A stretch of DNA of 64,000 nucleotides from UMGS1958 sp045542415 (GTDB lineage Bacteria > Bacillota > Clostridia > UBA1381). Every line of letters starts with the position of its first letter. The first letter of the stretch is position 1. Positions 16,507-24,758 of the stretch are shown here, in pieces. The stretch lies in the NCBI GenBank assembly GCA_045542415.1, contig JAZQKZ010000042.1, positions 13,562-77,561 of the forward strand, read 5' to 3'. The translations under genes and the position numbers were made by a program. The notes under the pieces were generated by a model. That model worked only from the letters and a program-made list of their open reading frames with translations, did no database searches and had not been told where the DNA came from.

Positions 16507-19500
16507 TCATTCACCAGTGTAATTATACACAATTGTTGCATCTGTTAAATACTCATTACCCAAACCAATCGAAATTGCATTCCATTCCGCTTCCGTACCG
16601 GTGTAGTACACTGTTTCTAAACTGCTGCATCCACTGAACACATAATTACCTATACTTGTTACGCTGTCCGGGATTGTTACACTTGCTAAGCTGCTGCATC
16701 CACTGAACACATAATTACCTATACTCGTTACGCTGTCCGGGATTGTTATGCTTGCCAAGCTGACGCAAACACAGAACGCAGACTCGCCTATACTCATTAC
16801 TCCATCTGGAATTATTACGCTTGTTAGGCTGCTACAGCCATAGAACGCATCGTCTCCTATGCTCGTTACACTGTCAGGGATTACTATGCTTTCTAAGCTT
16901 TTACAATATTGGAACGCACGATATCCTATGCTTGTTACGCTGTCAGGGATTGTTATACTTTCTAAGCTGATGCAAGTCCTGAACGCATAAACCCCTATGC
17001 TTGTTACACCCTCTTCAAGCACTACTGACTTTATACTGCTCCGTTTTCCATACCAAGGCACTGATGAAGAAACTTCATAGTCTTCCATATCACCTGTACC
17101 AGAAATTGTCAGCACTCCCGCCTCATCAAGCGTCCACGTCACATTATCGCCGCATGTTCCACTCGCTAGTGTCGGCGTTTCCGTCGGTGCATCTGTCGCC
17201 GTCGGTTTCTCCGTTATTTCCGGAGCTTCTGTTTCCGCAGGTGCATCTGTCTCCGTCGGTTCTTCCGTTACTTCCGGAGCTTCTGTCGCTGTTGCCGTTG
17301 GCGTTGGAGTGGGCTTCGGCGTTGGCGTAGGAGTAGGGGTAGGCTCCGGTGTTGGTGTTGCCGCCCACCACGGCGGCTCTGTCGGCTCCGGTGTTGCCGT
17401 CACCTCCGGCACAGGCGTCGCCGAATCCTCAATCATCGGATTCTTTATCTCCGTTTCAAAGCAATAATATGTTATCGCTCCGCTTACCTTACTGCCAAGG
17501 AACACAAGCTTTTGTCCTGCCTTGAACTCAACTCCCGATGCAAGCGTTTCATTTGAAACCATATACCGGAAATCAAGTGCATTTTCAAGCGTTGTATCGT
17601 AATAGCAATATACTATGGAGCTGTTGTCCTTTACCGTTGTAAGCAGTGTTTCAGATTCAAGCACCTGTCCCGCTTTAAGCTGTGCAAGTGTATATTCAGG
17701 TACTGCTGTCGGTGCAGGAGTAGGTGTTACGTTCGGATTTTTTGTTTCTGTCTCAAAGCAATAGTATATATTACCCAATGCTTCTATACTGCCGAGATAT
17801 GTAACATTTTCCTCAAGTCTTAACATTGAATCCTTTTCATAATACTTTCTTGTTATGATATTGTCCATATTAAGAGCTGTTTCATAAGCTGTTTCATCAT
17901 AACAATATACTATATAGCTGTTTTCCGTATCAATCTCTATATATTTGCCTGTATTCAGTGCAGTATTTTCCGCGAGCTCCGAAATCAACTGAGGACGCAG
18001 TGCATCAATGTCCAGCTTTACACTGTCACACATCGGATACGCATCAGACACCGCATACCACCATAAAATTTTAGCTTCTTTATCGTTTTCACCCGGCGTA
18101 AATTCTATATTGATATTCTTTGCCGCATCATATGATTTCAGCTGTGTCAGTCTGCCGTTATTGTCATACACCGCCGCAACAACCTTGCCCTGCAGTGTTG
18201 TGCCGTATGTCAGTGCCGCTGTAATATTCACCTTTCCGTCAATATTGGTGGCTTCTGTTACTTTCAGGCTGTTTCCTGCCGTGCTTATCTTATTCCATAC
18301 CGCATAAAGCGTAACATTTTTCGTTACGGTCATTGTACTTCCGCCCTTATATTGCGGTGATGTTGCGGTTGCCGCCAATGCCCAGCCCTTAAAGGTATAA
18401 CCCGGACGTACAGGAGCATCTGATGAAATAATATGAAGATTATTCGCCGTTATTCTGAAACTTGACGGTGCCCCTGTTCCGCCGTTTGCATTATATGTTA
18501 CAGTATATACCGGTCTCGGAGTTGGTGTCGGTGTTGCCGTCGGCTTTGGTGTTGGTGACGGACTTGGTGTTATCTGTACTGTTCCGTCATCCACATATGC
18601 AATTCCGTTCACAACCTTTATCGGAACAGTTAATACATTTGATGCAACACGGAACGATGTATCGCTGCTCCAGAACAGTATATCAAATTCCCACGACCGG
18701 TCACCATAATCAGCCAGTCTTGAAATATCAATAGTTGTTGAATGTGTACCCGTTGTATATCTCAATCCGCCAACAGATGCTTCAGATGTAATACCATCCT
18801 TTAAAATCTCATACCCAACTGCATACGGTACATCTGAAGAACTCATATTTAATGTATAATTCAAGACAGCAGTATTGCCTGTTGTTCCGTTTGTCACACT
18901 ATTCAGTTTTGCTGTAGAACGAGCCGACTCCGGTGTAGGTGTTGGCGTGGAATTGTTATTTCCATACGAACTAAATCCAATGTCAGACAGTGAATATCCT
19001 ATTGAAGCTATACACATTAAATTCCATTCTAAAACTGCCGCCTGCGTTATCGCATTCAAATCGGGAGTTGATGAAATACCGAATGAAAATCCAATCTCAT
19101 AGTCAAGCTCTGTGTCTTCGGTATATTTTGCAATATCAAAGTCTGCAGAAGCAGACAAAGTTCCCATTCCGATTATGCAGTTTGCTGATATACTGTTACC
19201 GTTTGCTTTCTGTGTAGAAATATTGTAATCAAAACCCACCTGAACAGTCTGACTGCTTCCTTTTTTTCCGGTAAACTCAAAAACTATAATATTATCATCA
19301 CTGTGATACAAAAGCTTCCCCGTATATGTCCAGCTATTATTGGTAAAAACATCCTCAATTTTGGTGACTGTGTCACTTACTTCTGTACCATTCTTTTTTA
19401 TGTAGTTGACTAATTTTGTAACTACAGCCGAACTTGCCTGAGCCTGTGGTGCAATAGAGAACATCATCGAAAACACCATACTCAAGCTTAAAATAAATGC

Positions 19501-19515
19501 TGTAAACCGTTTCAT
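16507..19515 (-). CDS. Secreted BspA-like leucine-rich-repeat protein with Pro-Thr linkers
   Basis: 1002 residues with a signal peptide (ending about residue 27, APQAQA). Order: an unassigned beta domain (30-190), a TPTPTP linker near 195, a second domain (200-310), a TPTPTP linker near 320, a Listeria-Bacteroides (Flg_new) repeat about 335-407 (TVTYNANGG, GYTFKGWA, VTLYAVW), two related segments around 500-690 with YCFETETKNP-like endings, a long Pro/Thr/Glu linker (715-800) and six LRR_5 repeats (about 830-985) with ITIPDSVTSIG and AFYGCSSL motifs. No LPXTG, dockerin or SLH domain. Such proteins act in surface adhesion; the ligand is unknown. SD GGAGG and a consensus promoter precede it. 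Confidence 0.85.
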   Translation of the reverse strand: MKRFTAFILSLSMVFSMMFSIAPQAQASSAVVTKLVNYIKKNGTEVSDTVTKIEDVFTNNSWTYTGKLLYHSDDNIIVFEFTGKKGSSQTVQVGFDYNISTQKANGNSISANCIIGMGTLSASADFDIAKYTEDTELDYEIGFSFGISSTPDLNAITQAAVLEWNLMCIASIGYSLSDIGFSSYGNNNSTPTPTPESARSTAKLNSVTNGTTGNTAVLNYTLNMSSSDVPYAVGYEILKDGITSEASVGGLRYTTGTHSTTIDISRLADYGDRSWEFDILFWSSDTSFRVASNVLTVPIKVVNGIAYVDDGTVQITPSPSPTPKPTATPTPTPRPVYTVTYNANGGTGAPSSFRITANNLHIISSDAPVRPGYTFKGWALAATATSPQYKGGSTMTVTKNVTLYAVWNKISTAGNSLKVTEATNIDGKVNITAALTYGTTLQGKVVAAVYDNNGRLTQLKSYDAAKNINIEFTPGENDKEAKILWWYAVSDAYPMCDSVKLDIDALRPQLISELAENTALNTGKYIEIDTENSYIVYCYDETAYETALNMDNIITRKYYEKDSMLRLEENVTYLGSIEALGNIYYCFETETKNPNVTPTPAPTAVPEYTLAQLKAGQVLESETLLTTVKDNSSIVYCYYDTTLENALDFRYMVSNETLASGVEFKAGQKLVFLGSKVSGAITYYCFETEIKNPMIEDSATPVPEVTATPEPTEPPWWAATPTPEPTPTPTPTPKPTPTPTATATEAPEVTEEPTETDAPAETEAPEITEKPTATDAPTETPTLASGTCGDNVTWTLDEAGVLTISGTGDMEDYEVSSSVPWYGKRSSIKSVVLEEGVTSIGVYAFRTCISLESITIPDSVTSIGYRAFQYCKSLESIVIPDSVTSIGDDAFYGCSSLTSVIIPDGVMSIGESAFCVCVSLASITIPDSVTSIGNYVFSGCSSLASVTIPDSVTSIGNYVFSGCSSLETVYYTGTEAEWNAISIGLGNEYLTDATIVYNYTGE

Positions 19516-19547
19516 TTGTCATACCTCCAAAGCATTATTATAATAAA

Positions 19548-19576
19548 ATTATACCAATTTTTACACAAGTTGTCAA
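19548..19576 (-). promoter_or_regulatory. Promoter of the BspA-like gene
   Basis: Minus strand TTGACA, exactly 17 bases, TATAAT: a full consensus sigma-A promoter 33 bases upstream of the start codon. Divergent to the thi promoter. Confidence 0.88.
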
Positions 19577-19634
19577 GGCAACAGTAAAAATATCAATCAT
19601 CAACGCTTTAATCAAATCCAATGAAAATTAACAC

Positions 19635-19663
19635 TTGACAAATCACAAAAACAAGTGTATCAT
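19635..19663 (+). promoter_or_regulatory. thiM-thiE promoter
   Basis: TTGACA, 17-base spacer, TATCAT; the predicted start site near 19670 falls at the 5' edge of the TPP riboswitch. Confidence 0.8.
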
Positions 19664-19670
19664 AATTACA

Positions 19671-19759
19671 GACAGGGGAGCCGGAATTGTGCCGGCTGAG
19701 AGGAAGTAATCCAACTTCGACCCTTTAACCTGATACGGATAATGCCGGCGTAGGAAGTC
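19671..19759 (+). promoter_or_regulatory. TPP riboswitch (THI element)
   Basis: Contains the conserved core: AGGGGAGCC with matching GGC, CUGAGA at 19696-19701, a P3-type hairpin, AACCTGAT at 19727-19734, then GGATAATGCC and GCGTAGGAAG. Closing bases GAC and GTC pair. It senses thiamine pyrophosphate and controls the thiM-thiE unit. Confidence 0.95.
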
Positions 19760-19774
19760 ATTGTTTTGATTTAT

Positions 19775-19810
19775 ACGGATAATCCAATCGGGTTATCCGT
19801 TATTTTTTTG
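19775..19810 (+). terminator. Riboswitch-controlled intrinsic terminator
   Basis: Stem ACGGATAA-CC/GG-TTATCCGT then TATTTTTTT. The left arm ACGGATAA also occurs inside the riboswitch at 19735-19742, so the right arm can pair with either. This suggests an antiterminator when TPP is absent and termination when TPP is bound. Confidence 0.85.
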
Positions 19811-19932
19811 AAAGGAGGTTTGCGGGCGGCAAGGGAGCGCTTGACGTCTTTGGTATTATGCGAGGGAACCTGTGTTTCAGGGTGAGAGTAGGCTTTTGAG
19901 CCTTTACCGAAATAATAATACATGAAAGAAGG
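19811..19932 (+). other. Unassigned structured leader between the terminator and thiM
   Basis: About 120 bases without a gene. Contains AAAGGAGG at its 5' end, then AGGGAACC, a CCTG/CAGG hairpin, GGTGAGAG, an AGGCT/AGCCT hairpin and TTTACC. The order resembles a degenerate half of a THI element but the AACCTGAT and GCGTAGG parts are missing. Function not known. Confidence 0.35.
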
Positions 19933-19941
19933 ACAAAAAAC

Positions 19942-20763
19942 ATGTTCAAAGAAATTTTAACCAACGTAAGAAGCACCACTCCGCTTATTCACAACATCAC
20001 AAACTATGTGACAGTGAATGACTGTGCAAACATCCTGCTTGGGTGCGGAGGCTCACCGATTATGGCGGACGATATAAATGAGGCAGCAGATATGACATCA
20101 ATCTGCGGCGGACTTTGTATCAACATCGGTACTTTAAACGCCAGCACTATCCCCTCAATGCTTGCGGCTCTTAAAAGAGCAAACGAGCTTTCACATCCGG
20201 CAGTGCTTGACCCGGTAGGTGCAGGTGCAACTGCACTTCGCACAGAAACCGCAAACAAACTTCTTGAAGCGGGACAGTTCAGTGTTATAAGAGGAAATAT
20301 TTCAGAAATCAAAGCACTTGCCTTAAACACAGGCACAACCAAGGGCGTGGATGCCGATGTTGCAGACAAGGTCACGGAGGAAAACCTTGATAAAACAATT
20401 GAATTTGTAAAAGCATATGCAAAGAAAACAAATTCAGTAATCGCAGTTACAGGTGCGATTGATATAGTTGCCGACAGTAAAAAGGCATACTGCATCAGAA
20501 ACGGTCATGCAATGATGTCATCAATTACCGGAACAGGCTGTCAGCTCAGTGCTATGACTGCGGCATATATTACAGCCAATCGTGAAAACGTTTTAGAAGC
20601 AACTGCTGCTGCAGTATGTGCAATGGGACTTTGCGGTGAAATTGCTCAGAAGCGTATGAGTGAGAAAGACGGTAATTCAAGCTATCGTAATTACATAATT
20701 GATGCAGTATATAACCTCACACCTGAAGAGCTTGAAAAAGGAGCAAAGTATGAAATCAGATGA
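19942..20763 (+). CDS. thiM: Hydroxyethylthiazole kinase ThiM
   Basis: 273 residues, usual ThiM length. TTPLIHNITNYVTVNDCANILL opens the ribokinase-like fold; CGGSPIMADD, LDPVGAGAT, RGNISEI and the catalytic-loop motif GTGCQLSA follow. It phosphorylates 4-methyl-5-hydroxyethylthiazole for thiamine salvage. SD AAGGA precedes the start. First gene of a two-gene unit with thiE behind a TPP riboswitch. Confidence 0.97.
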   Translation: MFKEILTNVRSTTPLIHNITNYVTVNDCANILLGCGGSPIMADDINEAADMTSICGGLCINIGTLNASTIPSMLAALKRANELSHPAVLDPVGAGATALRTETANKLLEAGQFSVIRGNISEIKALALNTGTTKGVDADVADKVTEENLDKTIEFVKAYAKKTNSVIAVTGAIDIVADSKKAYCIRNGHAMMSSITGTGCQLSAMTAAYITANRENVLEATAAAVCAMGLCGEIAQKRMSEKDGNSSYRNYIIDAVYNLTPEELEKGAKYEIR

Positions 20764-21379
20764 TTTACTTTTATATGCCGTGACCGACCGTATGTGGCTT
20801 AACGGACTCACTTTGTATGAGCAGGTTAATTATTCGTTAAAGGGCGGTGTAACAATCCTCCAGCTTCGTGAAAAAGAGCTTGCCTACGATGAATTTCTTC
20901 AGGAGGCTATAGAAATCGGAACATTATGCAAGGAATACAATGTGCCGTTCATCATAAATGACGAGGTTGAAATTGCCGTTCAGGCAAACGCAGACGGTGT
21001 GCATATCGGTCAGGACGATGCCGATGCTGCCGAAGTGCGAAAGGCAATCGGAAATAAGATTTTAGGAGTGTCCGTACAGACAGTCGAACAGGCAAAGAAG
21101 GCAGTCGCAGACGGAGCCGATTACCTCGGTGTAGGTGCAGTATTTTCAACAAGCACTAAATTGGATGCGAGCGACGTGCCGTATGACGTGCTGTGCGACA
21201 TATGCAATGCGGTGGATATTCCGGTTGTTGCAATTGGCGGTATAAACAAAGGAAATATGATTCAGCTGCGTGGCAGCGGAATCAAGGGCATTGCCCTTGT
21301 ATCTGCGATATTTGCCGCAAATGATATTGAGAGCGAATGCAAGATTTTGCGAGAGTTAGCAGAAAGTATTTTAAAATAA
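20750..21379 (+). CDS. thiE: Thiamine-phosphate synthase ThiE
   Basis: 209 residues from ATG 20750, which has AAAGGAG seven bases upstream and overlaps thiM by 14 bases. TIM-barrel motifs: LLYAVTDR, GGVTILQLREKEL, FIINDEVEIA, DGVHIGQDD, GADYLGVGAVFSTSTK, VVAIGGI. It couples HMP pyrophosphate with thiazole phosphate to give thiamine phosphate. With ThiM it forms a salvage branch; no thiD or de novo genes are in the window. Confidence 0.97.
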   Translation: MKSDDLLLYAVTDRMWLNGLTLYEQVNYSLKGGVTILQLREKELAYDEFLQEAIEIGTLCKEYNVPFIINDEVEIAVQANADGVHIGQDDADAAEVRKAIGNKILGVSVQTVEQAKKAVADGADYLGVGAVFSTSTKLDASDVPYDVLCDICNAVDIPVVAIGGINKGNMIQLRGSGIKGIALVSAIFAANDIESECKILRELAESILK

Positions 21380-21384
21380 CACTA

Positions 21385-21412
21385 ACGGGATACTGCATAT
21401 GCAGTATCCCGT
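21385..21412. terminator. Bidirectional terminator between thiE and niaR
   Basis: Perfect 12-bp palindromic stem ACGGGATACTGC/GCAGTATCCCGT around ATAT, six bases past the thiE stop and six before the niaR stop on the other strand. Confidence 0.85.
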
Positions 21413-21417
21413 TTCAT

Positions 21418-21933
21418 TCATTCCTCATCACGCACCAAAAACCCACGTTTTTCCATTTCTGCCGCAATCGCATCCAATATCTGCTCATTTTCTGCGGTCA
21501 CCGTATGATAATGATACTCCGATGTCACATTCTTAAGCGGACTTGACCTGCCGTTTTCAAGGCTGTCTATATATCTGTCTGCCGCATCTTTTGAAGTTAT
21601 ACGGATTTCCGCCGTTATTCTGCCATAGGTTTTGTGCCATACGAATACGTCTTCTATCCAGCCGCCCATATCGAGAATTGTATAAAGCTCGTCGCCCACC
21701 TCGTGATCGGCGTGTACCATTTTAAGCACACGCTTTACTCTGGGCGGACGGTTTAAGATATAGCCTCGGTTAGTTGCAATTATATCATTGCCCTCGTCCT
21801 TTATCATTGCAATATCACGCACAATCACCTGACGCGATACCGACATTGTTTTTGCCAATGAACCGCCCGATAACGGACCGGGGCTTTTTCGTATTAAATT
21901 TAAAATTTCCTTCCGTCTTTCAACACTGTTCAT
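21418..21933 (-). CDS. niaR: NAD biosynthesis repressor NiaR (HTH-3H)
   Basis: 171 residues: an N-terminal winged helix (RRKEILNLIRKSPGPLSG, LAKTMSVSRQVIVRDIAMI) and a C-terminal 3H domain with three His-containing blocks (KMVHADHEVGDELY, VFVWHKTYGRI, SEYHYHTV). NiaR represses niacin uptake and NAD synthesis genes with nicotinic acid as co-repressor. It lies downstream of nadB and nadC on the same strand; a candidate operator sits on the nadB promoter. Confidence 0.93.
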   Translation of the reverse strand: MNSVERRKEILNLIRKSPGPLSGGSLAKTMSVSRQVIVRDIAMIKDEGNDIIATNRGYILNRPPRVKRVLKMVHADHEVGDELYTILDMGGWIEDVFVWHKTYGRITAEIRITSKDAADRYIDSLENGRSSPLKNVTSEYHYHTVTAENEQILDAIAAEMEKRGFLVRDEE

Positions 21934-22045
21934 TTTATTTTCCTTTCAATTACTGCCCATTCTCCGGAAAAACACTCTAAGCAGGTTGTTCATAATCATA
22001 TATACTTCAAGTCCTGATTATGGGCAAGATGCAACGAGTATTTTT

Positions 22046-22897
22046 TCAGATAGCGTGTAAATTCTTCAATGATAAATCTAATATCGGTGCTGAATGTGTC
22101 AGCGCACCGCTTGAAATGTAATCCACACCGAGATTTATCAATCTTTCAACATTTTCTCTCGTCACATTACCGCTGCACTCTGTTTCTGCTCTGCCGTCAA
22201 TTATCTTAATAGCCTCTGCCATTTCGTCAGGCGTCATATTGTCAAGCATGATAATATCTGCACCTGCTTCAACCGCCTCTTTTACCATATCAAGATTTTC
22301 AACCTCGACCTCTATCTTTCTTACAAACGGTGCATATTCCTTAGCCATTGTAATCGCTTCCTTGACACCGCCTGCCGCACCAATGTGGTTATCCTTTAAG
22401 AGAATACCGTCGCTCAAGTTGTAACGGTGGTTATAACCGCCGCCTGCCTTAACCGCATACTTTTCAAAAATACGCATATTGGGAGTTGTCTTTCTTGTAT
22501 CAAGAAGCTTTGTCTTTGAACCCTCCAACAGCTTTGCGATTGACTTTGTATATGTCGCAATACCGCTCATTCTCTGCAAATAATTAAGTGCTGTACGCTC
22601 TCCCGATAAAAGCACACGGATATCGCCTGTAACCTTACCTAAAAGCTGACCGTTTGAAACCTCGTCACCGTCCTTGGCATAAAGCTCGATAACCGTTGTA
22701 TCGTCAAGCAGTTCAAATACACGCTTGAACACATCAAGTCCGGCAATGATTCCGTCCTGCTTGCAGATAAGATCAACTTCACCTTTCTGATACTCACGCA
22801 TTACTGAATTTGTTGTTACATCCTCGCTTGAAATATCCTCTCTTAATGCGAGCTTGATAAGCTCGTCGGCATTTAAAAGCATTGTTATATTATTCAT
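22046..22897 (-). CDS. nadC: Nicotinate-nucleotide pyrophosphorylase NadC
   Basis: 283 residues, standard NadC size. REDISSEDVTTNS, GEVDLICKQDGIIAGLDVF, SGERTALNYLQRMSGIAT, LDTRKTTPNMR, GGGYNHRYNLSDGILLKDNH, and VDYISSGALTHSAPILD. It converts quinolinate and PRPP to nicotinate mononucleotide. Overlaps the nadB stop by eight bases, so the two are translationally coupled. Confidence 0.97.
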   Translation of the reverse strand: MNNITMLLNADELIKLALREDISSEDVTTNSVMREYQKGEVDLICKQDGIIAGLDVFKRVFELLDDTTVIELYAKDGDEVSNGQLLGKVTGDIRVLLSGERTALNYLQRMSGIATYTKSIAKLLEGSKTKLLDTRKTTPNMRIFEKYAVKAGGGYNHRYNLSDGILLKDNHIGAAGGVKEAITMAKEYAPFVRKIEVEVENLDMVKEAVEAGADIIMLDNMTPDEMAEAIKIIDGRAETECSGNVTRENVERLINLGVDYISSGALTHSAPILDLSLKNLHAI

Positions 22898-24167
22898 GTT
22901 TTTCCCTCTCTCTTTTTATTTCATTCAATACATCTTTTTTATAGTGCCTGTCACACTTTTTATACAGCTTCAGATTAACCGCCGGAGTATGCCCTATCGC
23001 CTCGTAGGTATCCATAATATCCCTTGCGGCATTTCTTGCCCAGACTAAGCTTTCCAGAAGCGAATTGCTTGCAAGTCTGTTCTTGCCATGTACTCCGTTG
23101 CAGGCGGTTTCGCCCACCGCATACAGATGAGACATATTCGTTCTCGCCTTTGCATCTACTTTGATACCGCCCATGAAATAATGCTGTGCCGGAACTACCG
23201 GAATACATTCCTTTGTTACGTCATAGCCCTCTTCCTTACATCGCTTGTAGATATTCGGAAAATGACTCATTATTTCCTCTTTAGGTATCGGCTTCATCGA
23301 TAACCACACATACGGCTTCTTGTCTTTCTTCATCTGCTCCGTTATTGCCTTTGCAACCACATCACGAGGCTGTAATTCATCAACAAATCGCTCCATATGC
23401 GAATTGAACAAGAACGCACCCTCGCCTCTTACAGATTCCGATATCAAAAAGCGTCTGCCTTTTTTTCTCGAATAGAGCGTTGTCGGATGAATCTGGATAT
23501 AATCAACATTTTGCAGCTCCACTCCGTGTTTTATCGCAATCGCCAAAGCATCACCCGTCAGATGCGGATAATTTGTGGACTGCTCATAAAGTCCGCCGAT
23601 ACCGCCCGTTGCAAATACGGTATAGTCAGCATAAATTGCTGACATTTCATCAAGCTCGTTTCTGCCGATAATCCCGGCACACTTACCCTCGTTTTCTATA
23701 ATATCCACCATTGTGAAATTCTCGATAATTTTCACATTCGGTAGTTTTTTCACATATTCAAGAAGCTTTGAGGTGATTTCCTTGCCCGTAATATCCTTAT
23801 GGAAAAGAATTCGCTCGGTCGAGTGAGCACCCTCTTTTGTGTAAGCGAAGCTGCCGTCAGCGTTACGCTCGAAATCAACACCGCACTCCACTAATTTTTC
23901 TATAACAGAGCGTGATTCACGAAGCATTATATCAACCGATTCACGGTTGTTTTCGTAATGACCTGCACGCATTGTATCCTCGAAATAGCTGTCATAATCC
24001 TCATCATTCTTAAGCACACAAATTCCGCCCTGTGCCAGATACGAATCACATTCTTCAGCTCTTGACTTTGTAACGAGGATTACCTCCTTATCGTCCGGAA
24101 TATGGAGAGCACAGAATAATCCGCCCACGCCACATCCGGCAATTACAATATCTGTCTTAATATTCAT
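22890..24167 (-). CDS. nadB: L-aspartate oxidase NadB
   Basis: 425 residues from ATG 24167 (AAAGGAG five bases upstream). FAD-binding N-terminus DIVIAGCGVGGLF, LAQGGICVLKNDED, HSTERILFHKDITGKEI, FATGGIGGLYEQSTNYPHLTG, QIHPTTLY, RGEGAFLFN, and the C-terminal GVHGKNRLASNSLLE region. Family members oxidise aspartate to iminoaspartate. It is shorter than the 530-residue enterobacterial form, as is common in Firmicutes. The quinolinate synthase partner gene nadA is not in this cluster. Confidence 0.95.
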   Translation of the reverse strand: MNIKTDIVIAGCGVGGLFCALHIPDDKEVILVTKSRAEECDSYLAQGGICVLKNDEDYDSYFEDTMRAGHYENNRESVDIMLRESRSVIEKLVECGVDFERNADGSFAYTKEGAHSTERILFHKDITGKEITSKLLEYVKKLPNVKIIENFTMVDIIENEGKCAGIIGRNELDEMSAIYADYTVFATGGIGGLYEQSTNYPHLTGDALAIAIKHGVELQNVDYIQIHPTTLYSRKKGRRFLISESVRGEGAFLFNSHMERFVDELQPRDVVAKAITEQMKKDKKPYVWLSMKPIPKEEIMSHFPNIYKRCKEEGYDVTKECIPVVPAQHYFMGGIKVDAKARTNMSHLYAVGETACNGVHGKNRLASNSLLESLVWARNAARDIMDTYEAIGHTPAVNLKLYKKCDRHYKKDVLNEIKREREKHE

Positions 24168-24214
24168 TGCTGCTCCTTTTGCCACTCATGTAGCATTGTT
24201 TAGTCTTTACACAC

Positions 24215-24270
24215 ATTATACACAAAAACTTTACACCTGTCAATAGTCAGATGTAAAGTTTTTGTGTAAT
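24215..24270 (-). promoter_or_regulatory. nadB-nadC-niaR promoter under an operator-like palindrome
   Basis: Minus strand TTGACA (24238-24243), 17 bases, TATAAT (24215-24220). A large imperfect inverted repeat spans 24220-24267 with arms reading ACACAAAAACTTTACA and TGTAAAGTTTTTGTGT; its centre holds CACCTGTCAATAGTCAGATG. The palindrome covers the -35 and spacer, as expected of a repressor site, most likely NiaR. The inner stem CTTTACA-CTG/CAG-TGTAAAG followed by TTTTT could also terminate the NUDIX transcript. Confidence 0.75.
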
Positions 24271-24272
24271 TT

Positions 24273-24755
24273 TTATTTTATTGTGCTGACTAACTGCCAG
24301 GCGATACTTCCCTCACGCAATTTTGACGGTGCTTCGCTTATCGGAACCCACTCGGCACTGTCAACTTCGCCCGATAAAGCAAAATCCTTTTTCTTTACAT
24401 TCGCCTTATATCCAAGCATTAGCATTGCCTTTTTATCATAGAAATAGCTCTGAACATATTCAAGTGATTCTACATCAATCCCAACTTCCTCTTTGATTTC
24501 ACGCACTGCTGTTTCCTCGGCATTTTCGCCAAGCTGTATTATTCCGGCAATGCACACATATTTCTTTTCCGATACATACGATTGCCTGATTAACGCAACC
24601 TCGTTATATTCGTTCACTGCTGCACATATAACGCACGTTGTGAACATATCCCAGAATGGACAGCTACAATCCGTGCAAAACGGTATTTTGCCCTCATCTC
24701 CTATTTCTTTGTAAATTAACTTTTTTCCGCACTGCGAACAGTATGTAAAATGCAT
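24273..24755 (-). CDS. NUDIX hydrolase with N-terminal zinc ribbon
   Basis: 160 residues. Four cysteines (6, 9, 27, 30) form a small zinc ribbon. The complete Nudix box occupies residues 71-93 with G71, E77, R85-E86 and E89-E90. The layout recalls the C-terminal half of NudC-like NADH pyrophosphatases, but substrate cannot be read from sequence. SD GGAGG. It is third in a run with peptidase E and a P-loop kinase and lies just upstream of nadB, though separated by a terminator/promoter. Confidence 0.85.
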   Translation of the reverse strand: MHFTYCSQCGKKLIYKEIGDEGKIPFCTDCSCPFWDMFTTCVICAAVNEYNEVALIRQSYVSEKKYVCIAGIIQLGENAEETAVREIKEEVGIDVESLEYVQSYFYDKKAMLMLGYKANVKKKDFALSGEVDSAEWVPISEAPSKLREGSIAWQLVSTIK

Positions 24756-24758
24756 TTT

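Noticed and set aside
16507..19515. Tandem repeats taken as a CRISPR array
   Set aside because: The 69-base periodicity is LRR coding sequence and the GT-rich stretches are Pro-Thr linkers. There are no spacers and no cas genes.
19811..19932. Tetrahydrofolate riboswitch (GAGAGTAG motif)
   Set aside because: The 5' motif is similar, but the downstream GCGTTAAGTG-like and closing segments of that class are missing.
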